From Rehmannia glutinosa (lineage: Eukaryota > Streptophyta > Magnoliopsida > Lamiales > Orobanchaceae): 64,000 bases of DNA. Location of the stretch: assembly GCA_016081115.2 (NCBI GenBank), contig JABTTQ020002531.1, forward strand, positions 744,001 through 808,000, read 5' to 3'. Shown piece by piece: positions 53,801 through 64,000 of the stretch. Numbering within the stretch: the stretch's first letter is position 1; every line of letters starts with the position of its first letter. Below the pieces are notes generated by a model that was given only the letters and a program-made list of their open reading frames with translations, made no database searches and had not been told where the DNA came from. The position numbers were made by a program, and so were the translations under genes.

Positions 53801-56800
53801 TTATTGCTTCTTAAGTGCGTTCATTTTGTCTCTGAGATAGTAAAGCTTGGCCCTCCTCACTTTCTTCTTGTCCAACACTTTTATCTCCTTTATATTTGGA
53901 GAATACCTGTCATTAGTCATTACGCACTAAATTAGCCAGCGTTCGTAGTATTGACTGGTGAAAATAACGGAGATTCTAGTAACCACCACAAATGGTAGAG
54001 TAGTAAAATAAAGCATAATCTTACATAGCAAGATAGACTAAGTGAATGTTTGCAAACACTTTTGGCTTAAAAAAGTAGTTTTTAGTGTTTTCAAATGTAA
54101 TTTTTGCTTATGATTTTGTATAATTTAATCAAAATCTAAAAGTAGGAGGGGTGCTTTAGATTTCTGATTCTGTTTTTGGTTTCATTTGATATATGTAAAA
54201 GCACTTTTACATAAAATTCAGCAAACATTTCAATTAACAATAATCAACTTTCAGCTTCTATTTGCAAACACTACAGACTTCTGATTCTCAACTGTTTTTC
54301 ACTTCTACTACAATAAATCATTGTGCAAAAAAAAAAAAAGTTTTGCAAACACTCCCTAATTAAGATCCGTTAGAAAATTGCTCCATGCATTTGAGAACAT
54401 AAAAACTTGGCACTCGGGGCTATTTTGTGAACATTATGCATTCACCATTCTCTTAATCAATCAAATAATGATGCATTGAAATAAAACTTTGTAAATATAA
54501 ATCAAGAGAAAGAATTGCAGGCACCACAACAGAGAAATAAGATGATTAGATAGTATGAGGATTTAATAGGGCATTTTCTTAGATTCCTAAATTCAAAGTC
54601 ATGCGACACAAGTATGGCTCGATAAATAGGTTGAAATGCGTATCATCCGGGTAAGAAATCCTTTGTGCATTTTCTCTTTCTTCTATGACCCAATATTGAG
54701 AAGGATTAGAGCATCTAGAACAAACAATGACACCGATTCAAAATATCACCAAATTGAGGTTTTGAGTAGAAATGTAGCATAACAATATATAATCAATCAC
54801 AAAAAAAGAGGTATGGCTCTAAATCCAACATAGATAGCACTAATTGCAGTGCACAAGCTACAATGAGAAAACTCACAGAGGGAAGAGAGATTCGATGCCA
54901 ACTCCTGCTACAAGCCTTCTTAGTCTGAAAGTGCTATTTAAACCAGCATTACGTCTAGCTATAACAATGCCTTTTAGAACTGAAACACGCCTCTTGTTCT
55001 CTGGTACTTCCTGTGATAACAAGACAATAACAGTCAAACAAGTAAGACGCCTTAAATCACGTTACAGATTAGATTGGCAACAATATATCACTAGAAAATA
55101 AACAAACCAAAGAATAATGACATTCTCAGGAAAAAAGACCCTACCACTTTCAGCTGGATAATATAACCAGGCTTTATTTCAGGTATATCTCGGTTTGCTT
55201 TCACTTCCTCAACTGCTTCTTTATCAACTATCTGCAGTTTGCACGAAGAGAATAAAAAACCCTCTCTAAGCAATGAGATGCCCTACCATATCATGAAAGA
55301 AAATAAATGGAAAGGGTGACGAGAAATAAAAAAATTGTGCCTGCATTATGTGCCTTGCTGTTTTATCGAGCCTCTTGAATTTGATGCGTGGAGGCACATC
55401 AGAAGAAGCAGATACATCTTGAGAAGAAGATCCTGATGTAATATTCCTAGTTGGCAAACTGGATACTACTGAAGCTGACTGATTCAAACCTGAACTTAGA
55501 CCTCTGTAAGATGACAACGCTGAAGATATACCATAACTTTTATAAGATGCTGGTGAGACAAAACTGGTGCCAAAATTTCTGTCCTGAAGCATGAGAATTT
55601 TGTTTTAATCAGAACCAAACGCAAATTGACAAATGCAAAGCAATATGAATGTTCATACCACTATGAGAACAAAATAATAGAGTAAATGAGACGAGAAACA
55701 TAAAACATCAGATATCTCGTCTCCAGTAATATTGAAATTGGTCCATTCCTCGCTAAAATGATCAATTATATGATTTCCACTGTGTATACATAGCCATAAA
55801 ACTTACGATTCAAGACTGTCATTTCTCAATTTTCATTCTATACTTTCATTCACCTGTAAAAATAGCATGCCCTTGCCAGATTTTTCTTTTACTACATCAA
55901 TAAGCATACCAAATCAATCTCCACTGGTTACATATCTATTCTTACACATGCATTTCTGTAGTATCATTTTGCAGAACCTCTCAGATGAATGAAAGAATTT
56001 TACATACCCAGTGAACTGAACACTGCAGTTGTTTTGTCATTTATTATTGGACTCCAACAATGTTAGCGTGTAAGTCGAACTTTAATGATGACCATATGGT
56101 AATAAAAGTTCCTCGCATGGATTTAGAGCCGTATAAATTGAATAGAGTGGAAAAACAAGTTCATGTGTTACTCCAAACTTTAAAGACCTTCATATCTAAA
56201 TCTTGTATCAAGTCTATAGATGCCACTGTAAGCTCATCTCAGTAAAGGCTGGTGAAAACTACATTATGGTAAAACACATTATCGTGTGGATATAAGCCTA
56301 GATCAAGCTCAGCCCATATTCAGCAGTAAAAGCTCATCCAAGTTGGTCGTATAAATAAACAAACCAAGATTGAGATTAACCAAGGATCCCAATCAAGATG
56401 AGCCAAGCTTGAGCATCCTAAACCTCATAGTAGCTTCATCATTTCCTCACCTTGATTTCATTACAGAAAACACAGAACTCCAAACTCCATTCAAGTCATG
56501 CAAACAATTGAGGAAGAACTCACTTTATCATCACTGATCATGATTTACCTTCCTTTACTTATTCATCTTAATTTCGTTATTTTTCTTAGGTTAGAATACC
56601 CGGATTAGAGCTATGCACACTTATTCATTATGTTTGCAGAACAAAGGATTATGCAATATCAGCAATATCGCAAGCATCAAGTCCCATAAAAAATTTATAA
56701 ATCCACGCACCTAAATATTAGGCAAACTATTAAACACAATACAATAATTCCCAAACCCATATAAAATTTAGGCCTTTCAAAAGCTAACAAACTGAAAAAT

Positions 56801-57048
56801 TCACCAAAAAATTACAAAATTCAAACTAATTAATCAGTAAGCATCAGCAAAAGAAAATCAAAATTGAAATATACCAAAAAACATGCTAAGCCAGAACTAG
56901 AATGCTGAGAGTTGAGCCTCGAAGACTGATTCATCGAGCATGCCAGAAATTTCATTTCAAGAGACGCGACTTTTTTCAGTTCAACATTTATCAGATTGCT
57001 GACCGTCTGCTTCGTAACCAGCCGAAGTTTACCGTACAATGACTGCAT
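53801..57048 (-). CDS. RPL19: Ribosomal protein bL19, organellar (nuclear gene)
   Basis: Five exons: 57048-56875, 55583-55341, 55231-55145, 55010-54877, 53906-53801; total 744 nt, 247 residues, all in phase. The L19 domain (about 130-247) shows IKPGYIIQLKV, EVPENKRRVSVLKGIVIARR, NAGLNSTFRLRRLVAGIGIE, SLFPLYSPNIKEIKVLDKK and a C-terminal RRAKLYYLRDKMNALKKQ. This matches the plant bL19 family: bacterial-type L19 of the large subunit, near the 30S-50S interface. A long N-terminal Ser-rich extension (1-125: MQSLYGKLRLVTKQ ...) suggests an organelle transit peptide; mitochondrial is more likely than plastid, but this is not certain. Intron 2 (55340-55232) begins with GC. An M1 MITE sits in intron 4. 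The start is the first ATG in frame; upstream in-frame codons lack ATG. Confidence 0.94.
54040..54356 (+). repeat. MITE family M1, copy 3 (in RPL19 intron 4)
   Basis: Starts GAATGTTTGCAAACACTTTT and ends GTTTTGCAAACACTCC, inverted to each other. Interior GTGCTTTAGATTTCTGATTC and CTACAATAAATCA match the other copies. Confidence 0.7.
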
Positions 57049-57352
57049 TTCTTCTCTCCAAATCAATACCTGGCATTCATGAACAAAGAAAGGGGGAAAT
57101 GTTCAATTTATGCAGTTTTTTTTAATAATCAGGAATACAAAATGAATTATACGAAAAATGCATGAAAAATTGGTAACCTTTGGATTAACGAGGATGGATT
57201 CAAGAGTGGAAAGCAAAACCCTAGTCCGGACTCAGGAGAGCCATTGGAGGTATTTTGATTTCAGAATGTTGATGGACATTTTGGTCCTTCAGGTTTGTTT
57301 ATTTTCCAGCAATGCCACTTCCCTTCCGGGGATTTAGCCTTTAGGATATATA

Positions 57353-57360
<8 letters not shown>
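57049..57360 (-). promoter_or_regulatory. RPL19 5' UTR and promoter region
   Basis: Directly upstream of the RPL19 start codon. GC-richer up to about 57340 (AAACCCTAGTCC on + at 57216), then AT-rich. AAACCCTA is the plant telo-box (minus TAGGGTTT), which is common in promoters of ribosomal protein genes; its core is here on the + strand about 170 bp upstream of the ATG. Confidence 0.45.

Positions 57361-57402
<42 letters not shown>
57361..57402. repeat. (ATT)14 microsatellite
   Basis: Fourteen uninterrupted ATT units. Confidence 0.97.
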
Positions 57403-57641
57403 GTTTGAAATTAACCAATTCTCTACTCGAATTTAAATTTCAAAAACTAAAAAATAACAAATACTACCAATTTTTTTTTTCTCAAACAACCTTTATTTCT
57501 TTCTAATAACCATATATACACATCTCCCATTTTCTTTAAAAATAAGACTTCGTTATAATTTTATTGTTTCGATTCAAAGAAGATTTGAAGCACATTAGGC
57601 TAACTAAGCTAGGAAATTTCGGTATAATGACAATTATGAGT

Positions 57642-59250
57642 TTTTTTTTTTTTTTGAGGGGAAAATAAATCATATTATAACTTAGGAGAACATCTTCGAA
57701 ATAACCAAATTGACCAAATGACCGGGGATATCGCCGATATTTATCTCAGGTCCAGCAAAAGAAAAAGAAAAACGAGCTAAGTGGTGGACTAAAGTGTTTC
57801 TCGACCTCTTAACAAAACTAGGAAGAACGAAATCAAAACATGAAAAGAGTTCAAAAATATCAGAAACAATATTTGCAAGATAAGAAAGATCTTCAGTGTG
57901 ATTGGCCAGGTTGTGGAACAGAGTAATGTTATCAATTTCGAGTACAACGTTTCTCAATCCCAACTCCCGTGCAAGCTTCAATCCTTCCCGACATGCCATG
58001 GCTTCTGCAACGCCCACCTCATACACCGTCATGATTGAGCATGTAAGAGTTTTTAGTACTTGGCCTTTGGGATCCCTCAATATCACTCCTAAACATATGC
58101 CTTCGTCCTCTATGATGGATGCATCCGAATTAATTTTGATTTTACCATTCTCTGGGGGCCTCCACCTTTCCTCCAATGTTCTACGCTCAGTCATGCCCTT
58201 CGTTTTGGATGCATTCAGATATCGTGTTGTGGCCATATATAAGAAGCGTTGGTGATCGTGGGTTTTACTTTGGAAAACAACCTCATTCCGGGGACACCAA
58301 ATGCTACATAGCAACATAGCGAACAACTTTTGGCTATCATGATCACCTATCTGCTTCATTAACACCATCCAATCTCCAAAAGACCATCTTTTCTGAACTG
58401 GTGGGAGTTGGATGCGAAGAGGGCATACATCCCAAAAGAACTCGTTCCATCCACAATCATGTAGTGCATGCTCATTAAATTCCTCCTCCAGGGTACATTT
58501 GTTGCATAGCTGATTTAAATCAACTCCTTTTCTTGCCAATGCTGCTTTGGTAGGAAGGATGCCATGAGCACACCTCCACAGGAAGACCTTCACTTTATTC
58601 GGAATATTTAACGCCCAAATACATTTCCACATGCCACCATTCAAACCGGATGTCGAAGGGGAATTATTGTCATTCTCTTGTAGTGCTTTGGCAATCTTGT
58701 ATCCAGATTTCACTTGGTATTTTCCATCCTTAGAGAGGTGCCAGACCAGCCTGTCATCTCTTCTCATTGAGCTTATGGGGATCAATATTATGGATCGGGA
58801 ATCCAAAAAGCTCAACAGGTGTTGCACCAGACTTACCTTCTAGCTCTTTGTATCTGAACAAATAAGGTCTTGAACCATTACCATCGCACTTTCAGTTGGT
58901 GGTCTGGTCTGCACGCGGTAGCCCGATTGTTTTGGCAGCCAAGGGTCCTCCCATATGCGGACTTGTGCCCCATCACCTATGTTCCATCGGATACCTTCCC
59001 GAAGGATCTATTTGTTGTCTACAATGCTTCTCCAAATAAATGATGGATTATGGCCTCTTGTAGCATCAAAAAGAACTTTGGGGTAGTACATAACCTTCAA
59101 CACTTTAGATAGAATGGAGTTCTCATTATAGGTCGACGACCCTGCTTTGTTTGACATCACTTCATTGAAATATTGTATATCACATAAACCCAAACCGCCA
59201 TCCATTTTTGATCGGCAAAAAGAAAAATCCACGCCTTCCGGTGAATCATT
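57642..59250 (-). mobile_element. 5'-truncated LINE (L1-type)
   Basis: A poly-A tail on the minus strand (T run at 57642-57655) lies about 25 bp beyond the stop codon of the ORF2 remnant. Coding is present only for the C-terminal part of ORF2, ending at about 59232; the endonuclease and RT core are missing, typical of 5' truncation. Limits at the right are approximate, because another T run follows at about 59258-59273. Confidence 0.8.
57682..59232 (-). pseudogene. LINE ORF2 C-terminal part (zf-RVT and RNase H-like domains)
   Basis: The right piece (59008-59232) reads FCRSKMDGGLGLCDIQYFNE and GHNPSFIWRSIVDN, which follows the RT in plant LINEs. An open frame of 381 codons (57682-58827) carries zf-RVT (KVKVFLWRCAHGILPTKAAL; CNKCTLEEEFNEHALHDC) and then an RNase H-like domain (KINSDASIIEDEGICLGVIL; EAMACREGLKLARELGLRNV; NTLVHHLARF), preserved over its whole length. 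The two pieces are joined by a frameshift/stop region at about 58830-59007. A host RNase H-like gene is less likely because the zf-RVT segment and the upstream LINE piece are in order. Confidence 0.85.
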
Positions 59251-59646
59251 CGCTCTTTTTTTTTTTTTTTTGCCCCCACCAAAACTACTAATTAGTGAAT
59301 TAATCGATTACAAACATTGGCTAGGAACATAAAATAACTCATCAAATAGGATGGGATGGCACGAGCTCTGATTGTATTAGAATCATCTTCCCAACGCGGA
59401 TTTATTTTTGGAATTCAAACTCTTAGTCGAGATGATGGCGAGATCGATTTTTTGTTCGAGGAAGTCCATCACATACGAAATAAGTGTCGATCCGCGCAAG
59501 TGAACGAGGAAGCTTAACATTCCACTTTGTTGGTGGTTAGCAATCTGGTTTAAGCCAACACTACCTTCTATTTGCGGGGTAAACCCATTATCGGGATTGA
59601 GTGTCGATTTTCTTCGATCGATCCGTGGAACTTTGAATAATCGGTT
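59251..59646 (-). other. Unrecognised segment with second poly-A-like end
   Basis: Begins with a T run (about 59258-59273), then an open minus-strand frame (59383-59721) whose right part lies inside the LTR. Nothing recognised: GMLSFLVHLRGSTLISYVMD and DFLEQKIDLAIISTKSLNSK are visible. It could be the 3' end of another retroelement copy, into which LTR element 3 inserted. Confidence 0.3.
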
Positions 59647-61075
59647 TGTTCGCCTCATTTTTAGCTTCACCGCAAGTGTACGGTGTAGTTTATAGAATAG
59701 AGTTAGCAAGGTCGAATCCACGAGAGACTAATAAATTAATATACTAAGTATTGGATTATAATAGCCTTATTTTTATCCAGGACGATCGAAATTGAGTGAT
59801 TTGGTTTTGTAAACTAAATCGAGAATTTATCCTAAAATAAACAAAGTAAAGATTGATTGAAAGATCAAGGAGATGAATGGATTCTGGGTTATGGTTTTGA
59901 TTAATATCCCATTTTATTATCGATTAATCAAACCAAAGTTATACATATTCTTCCCTATAGAACAATCACAAAAGTAATTTACCCTCTCTCGAGATGCATG
60001 TAAAAACGTTGATTGGAATATCTATGCTAGCATCTCTACTCAACATGAGATATCCAACTCCCAAAAGCATAAAAGATTAAATATCCTCACAAATATTCAC
60101 GAGACTTCTCAATCTTGCAAATATTCATGTCAAGTACTTACAGATCTAGTATTGAAACTCATCATTCGAATTATGAATCAATAAATCAAACAAGTTAAAC
60201 CAAAGGCCTTTTGATAAAACAAGAATTAAAACAAAGTACTCGAATAAGGTTGAAAAACACTAACTTTAATTGCAATTAATCATCAAATAAAAGTATCCAT
60301 TAACCTACTCCCAAACCCGGGAATCACAAGATGTTTAGCCAGACATAGAAAAAAAATAATTCATAGACAAATTATCCGGGGACGTCGATGATCTCTCGAT
60401 CTATCTTTAATCCTCAAGCGTGTTGTTGTAGCCTTGATCGAGATCTCCAATTCTCTAGTGGAAAATTGCACTTTTCTCTGTGTTCTAGGGCAAAAGTCAG
60501 CGTATCTTCGTTTGTGGCCGCCTCGTCTCTATTTGTACTTCGTTCGGGTCGAAAACCTAGTTCAAAACCTATCAAATTCTGTTTTCTCGCACAGGCGCAC
60601 GGGCCGTGCGCCTAGCGCACGCCCAGCCCGTGCTAGGTGCCGCAGGAAGTTTCTTTTCGCTGAAGGACGCACGGGCCATGCGCATCACGCACGACCAGCC
60701 CGTGCGCCATGTCGTGGCTCGAGTCTCAGTCTGGGTTAGCGCACGGGTCGTGGTAGGGACACACGCCCTGCCCGTGCGCACCTGCTGGACTTGGTACTTG
60801 TTCATTTTCTTTCGTTTCTCGCTCGGTTCGTCTGACTTCTTCCCGATTCAACTCCAAACTTCGTACGTTACTTCAAGTATCGGCAGTTCTTTACCGCAAT
60901 GCTCCGAATTGTTGCCAAAATGCTACAATTATCAACAAATTCCTACAAAACGAGCAAAGCGTAATACCTTTTCCACAAAACAGAAATAAAGCCCTTTTTA
61001 CTCATGTATTGCATGCATAGCAACTAATTCTAGCTACAATTAAGCCCAAAATACATGCAAAACACATATCAATCA
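59647..61075 (-). repeat. Left LTR of element 3
   Basis: 1,429 bp. Carries a GC-rich block with CACGGGCCGTGCG-like inverted motifs at about 60590-60785, analogous to but different from the block in element 2. Confidence 0.85.
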
Positions 61076-62700
61076 AACCCCCAAACTTAAACTGTTGTGT
61101 CCGGTCAACACTTTATAAACAAGACAAAACACAAATGGGGTAATGAAGAGCAACTCAAGAACAACGCATCACAATTCATGTCGTTTATCCCTAGACACCA
61201 AGCAACAAATCAACCAAGCTTGAATATCTAACATAGAGTACAAGTCAATTAAAACCATGGTAAATACTCCAAATTACGCTCTCATGGATAAAGTGTATAC
61301 TCTCCTCTCTATAATAATAAGGGACGTGTATTCGCTCAAATCATGTCAATGTTGAAGAATTACCATAGGCTTGCAAATCGTCTCACATCTCCACCACTAG
61401 ATTGTATGCAATTCATAAATCGAAAGGATTTTTCTTTTGGTTGTAATGAAGGCTCTTTGGTTAAGGTAGGAAATATGGAGAAAGTGACTCAAACTTAAGC
61501 GTATGGTAGTAAGCACATCTTTTTCTCACTCAAATATTCTCCCCAATTACCTCTTATTCTAATCACCTCTCTTTTTTTTTCTCCCCTTTTTTATACAATT
61601 TGCTCTCCTTACATCATAACCTTGCCTATAAATTTATTTAAGGCCAACTCACTTATGCAAATCGACTTTGTTTTTCATTTTTTTTTTGGACTCTTTTGTG
61701 AGTATATCCTTATTTTTCCTCCTTTTCTTCTTTTATCTTCACTTCCAACATGCACCCATTATCTAAATTCTCAATATCCTCCTATTCAACCTTTATTCAA
61801 TCCCCTTATTCAATGCTATACGCTCAAGCTTAGGGTAACAAATATATCAAGTTCAAGGCTTGAAATGCGGCTACCAAAAAATCAGGCAGTAGGCTCAAGT
61901 TGGCTAACTAGGAAATTAAATGTCATTAGGTAGGCAAAAGGCTTGAATGGCTTAACAAAAATGGCCTAAAATCATCTTCATAAATTGCATACAACATGTG
62001 ACCTCAACAGAGATACCAGAGCAAGTTCTAGAATTCAAATCAACACGAATGACACACTCAATCAACAAACAAGACTGCATAATAATGAAAGCAGTAGAGG
62101 CTCAAATAGCTCACAGGCTTGCAATTGCATAATTCAAAGTATATCAACCACGATTTCAATATTCACATGCTCCATATTATCTATTCTCAACCCGGTCAAC
62201 TCACGCTCAACACCCAATTCAAAACAACATAAACTGTTCAACAAATGTTCCCAAGATCACAACAAGCACACAATAGCGGTCAACTCACTCCCTAAAAACC
62301 TAAGAAAGCAGTAAACGTGCTAAAGCAATAAACGTGCTAAAATCATAAATAAGCATCTAATGCAATGCAACCTATATGCTCTAAATGCAACTATATGAAT
62401 GTAAATTTTTTTTTTTTCGCCACACCCTTCAATCAAAATAACTACCTCTCCCCCCAAACTTGAATGGAATTATATCGCATAGAAGAGAAGATAGAATTTC
62501 AAAGAAAAGTGTGGATCGAGAAATGCATACTGAATTCGCGACCTAATAATGCTTTAGCTAAGCGGCCGACGACGGTCGTCCAGTGCGTCCCTGCGACAAC
62601 GATCCTTTTTCCGATTTTTGTTTTTTTAAAGAAAAGCAAATAAATCTAACTAATAAAGGGAAAAACAAAAATTAATACAACAAACCATTGGATTGCCTCC
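61076..62700 (-). other. Non-coding interior of element 3
   Basis: AT-rich, no supported coding sequence; corresponds to the long 3' non-coding part typical of Athila-like elements. A second purine-type stretch (minus TTTGGGGGGAGAGG) lies at about 62447-62461. Confidence 0.5.
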
Positions 62701-63480
62701 CAACAAGCGCTTCACTTAACGTCTATAGCTTGACGCCTTTAACTCTCATGAATTTGTGCCTCATTTGAATGCATATATTAGCCGCTTTGGGTCATGGTCA
62801 AGTGCCAAATTTGCATTGTTTGCACCTAATATTGCATACTTGGGATTTCCAAGCAAGGATTGGAGTCCTGGTGTTGGAACTTTTTCATTTGAGTTACGCG
62901 CATGTTGTCCGTCTTGCGCACGCATAGTCGTGCTCGTCTCAACTGGAATAGTTTTCTTATAGCATCTCGCACGCACTTCCCGGGCATACACACGCACGGT
63001 TCGTGTGTTCCTTGTCCTATTTTTGCTCCTTTTTCGGTACCACACACCGGTTGAAAGTGCATAGACACACGATCTGTGTTTGGTTCCTAATTTTCTTGCT
63101 TTTCCAGGATCTTCGACTCCTCGTGTTCGGTACCATCTTTAGATTAATGGCACTACATTGTTCCTTCGAGTTGACTTCAGTAGTAATTGAAACTGGCCCT
63201 TTTGATGTTGTCCACCAACGATCGTAGCTAATAGGCCAATCTGGGTTTCAAGATTTTTCATTTGTGTACCCAAGGTGTTAGCCAATTGTGCGACATGTGC
63301 ATCAATTTGTCCAGCTTAGCCTCATGTGTATTGAACCGGTTCCTCGTTTCATTCATAAACACTATGTGGATGTCCTCCATAGATGGCTTTGCCTCCAGAT
63401 AATAGTACGTAGGAGTAGGATTATTCCAATAATGGTAGAAATTCCAGTTATTGAAATAATTGGCTTCCTCCATCAGAGCG
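62690..63480 (-). pseudogene. gag and pol-end remnants of element 3
   Basis: The right piece (63258-63473) reads NNPTPTYYYLEAKPSMEDIH and NETRNRFNTHEAKLDKL, like the C-terminal gag of Athila elements. The left piece contains the pol-end linker close to GRQSN at about 62695-62705. Between them lies GC-richer sequence with CGCACG motifs. RT and integrase are missing. Confidence 0.6.
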
Positions 63481-63652
63481 GGTGTTCGTGCACTACCTGA
63501 ACCAACTCAAAGAAACAAATAAAATAATGTAGGAGTGGAATTAAATAAAATGAAAAGAAAGAAAAAAAAAGATATCTAAATTAAAAATAATTCTATTTAT
63601 CCCAATATTAATACTAAAAATTTAATTAGTCCCCGACAACGGCGCCAAAAAC

Positions 63653-64000
63653 TTTTCGCCTTATTTTTAGCTTCACCGCAAGTGTACGGTGTAGTTTATA
63701 GAATAGGGTTAGCAAGGTCGAATCCATAGAGACTAATAAATTAATATACTAAGTATTGGATTATAATAGCCTTAATTTTATCCAGGCGATCGAAATTGAG
63801 TGATTTGGTTTTGTAAACTAAAACGAGAATTTATTCTAAAATAAACAAAGTAAAGATTGATTTGAAAGATCAAGGAGATGAATGGATTCTGGGTTATGGT
63901 TTTGATTAATATCCCCTTTTATTATCGATTAATCAAACCAAAGTTAGACGTATTCTTTCCTATAGAACAATCACAAAAGTAATTTACCCTCTCTCTCGAG
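63653..64000 (-). repeat. Right LTR of element 3 (partial)
   Basis: Matches the left LTR from 59647 on, about 350 bp visible, with both substitutions (CCTCATTTTT/CCTTATTTTT, ATAGAG/ATAGGG) and indels. Confidence 0.88.

Larger units (their letters stand above)
59647..64000 (-). mobile_element. Athila/Tat-like LTR retrotransposon 3, partial (runs off the right edge)
   Basis: Left LTR 59647-61075 (TGTTCGCC ... ATCAATCA). The right LTR starts at about 63653 and continues past 64000. Minus orientation: PBS TGGCGCCGTTGTCGGGGA at about 63628-63645, purine tract AGTTTGGGGGTT next to 61076. The interior of 2.6 kb holds only a gag piece and the pol-end linker (LVGRQSN-like, about 62690-62720), so RT and integrase are absent here too. 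LTRs differ by substitutions as well as indels, so it is older than element 2. Confidence 0.85.

Noticed and set aside
57682..58827. Host RNase H-like gene
   Set aside because: The zf-RVT segment, upstream LINE piece and poly-A tail show it is the end of a LINE.
61622..62314. ORFs of 103-109 codons in element 3
   Set aside because: Ser/Thr/Asn-rich translations without motifs inside a non-coding retroelement interior.
1..64000. A new enzymatic or defence system
   Set aside because: All coding signals are explained by known plant gene families or transposons; nothing clustered suggests a joint function.

Overview
This is a nuclear window from a flowering plant, most likely a eudicot. It is AT-rich, the five host genes have plant-type introns and plant-specific relatives (WNK kinase, Di19 zinc finger, chloroplast-type EF-Tu, organellar L19, PCH2/TRIP13), and most of the rest is plant transposable elements: Helitrons, Ty3/gypsy and copia LTR elements, LINE, hAT, Mutator-like, SINE and MITEs. 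The species cannot be named from the sequence alone.

Layout. 1-1269 (minus): first five exons of a PCH2/TRIP13 AAA+ ATPase gene that runs off the left edge. 1544-17719: a large degenerate Helitron (A) carrying a broken Rep/helicase gene, an RPA-like fragment and a captured receptor-kinase fragment. A Ty3/gypsy element (6441-14160, TSD TAAGT) is inserted inside its Rep frame. 17798-20590: a second, non-coding Helitron (B) of the same family in opposite orientation, 78 bp away. 20734-21635: a Mutator-like element with long TIRs and a 9-bp TSD. 23213-25217: a decayed hAT transposase gene cut off by a copia-like LTR remnant (25218-25490), followed by a Tat-like gypsy 5' end (25452-26650). 27-31 kb: MITE/SINE-rich DNA.

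Gene-rich middle. 31467-34294 (+): Di19-type zinc-finger gene. 35857-37290 (minus): intronless nuclear gene for chloroplast EF-Tu. 39933-43335 (minus): eight-exon WNK kinase. 44460-51773: an Athila-like LTR element (TSD ACAAC) that keeps gag and protease but lacks RT, RNase H and integrase. 53801-57048 (minus): five-exon gene for an organellar bL19 ribosomal protein. 57642-59250: 5'-truncated LINE. 59647 to the right edge: a third LTR element, whose second LTR starts at 63653.

The host genes do not form a functional cluster. The interest lies in transposon biology: nested and tail-to-tail Helitrons, two independent LTR elements that each lost the RT-integrase block, and MITE families shared between introns and intergenic DNA. 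Two host genes have GC-AG introns. Two carry a one-base frameshift that, together with indel-only differences between LTR pairs, looks more like consensus indel error than gene death. I found no CRISPR array, bacterial operon or clearly new enzymatic system.
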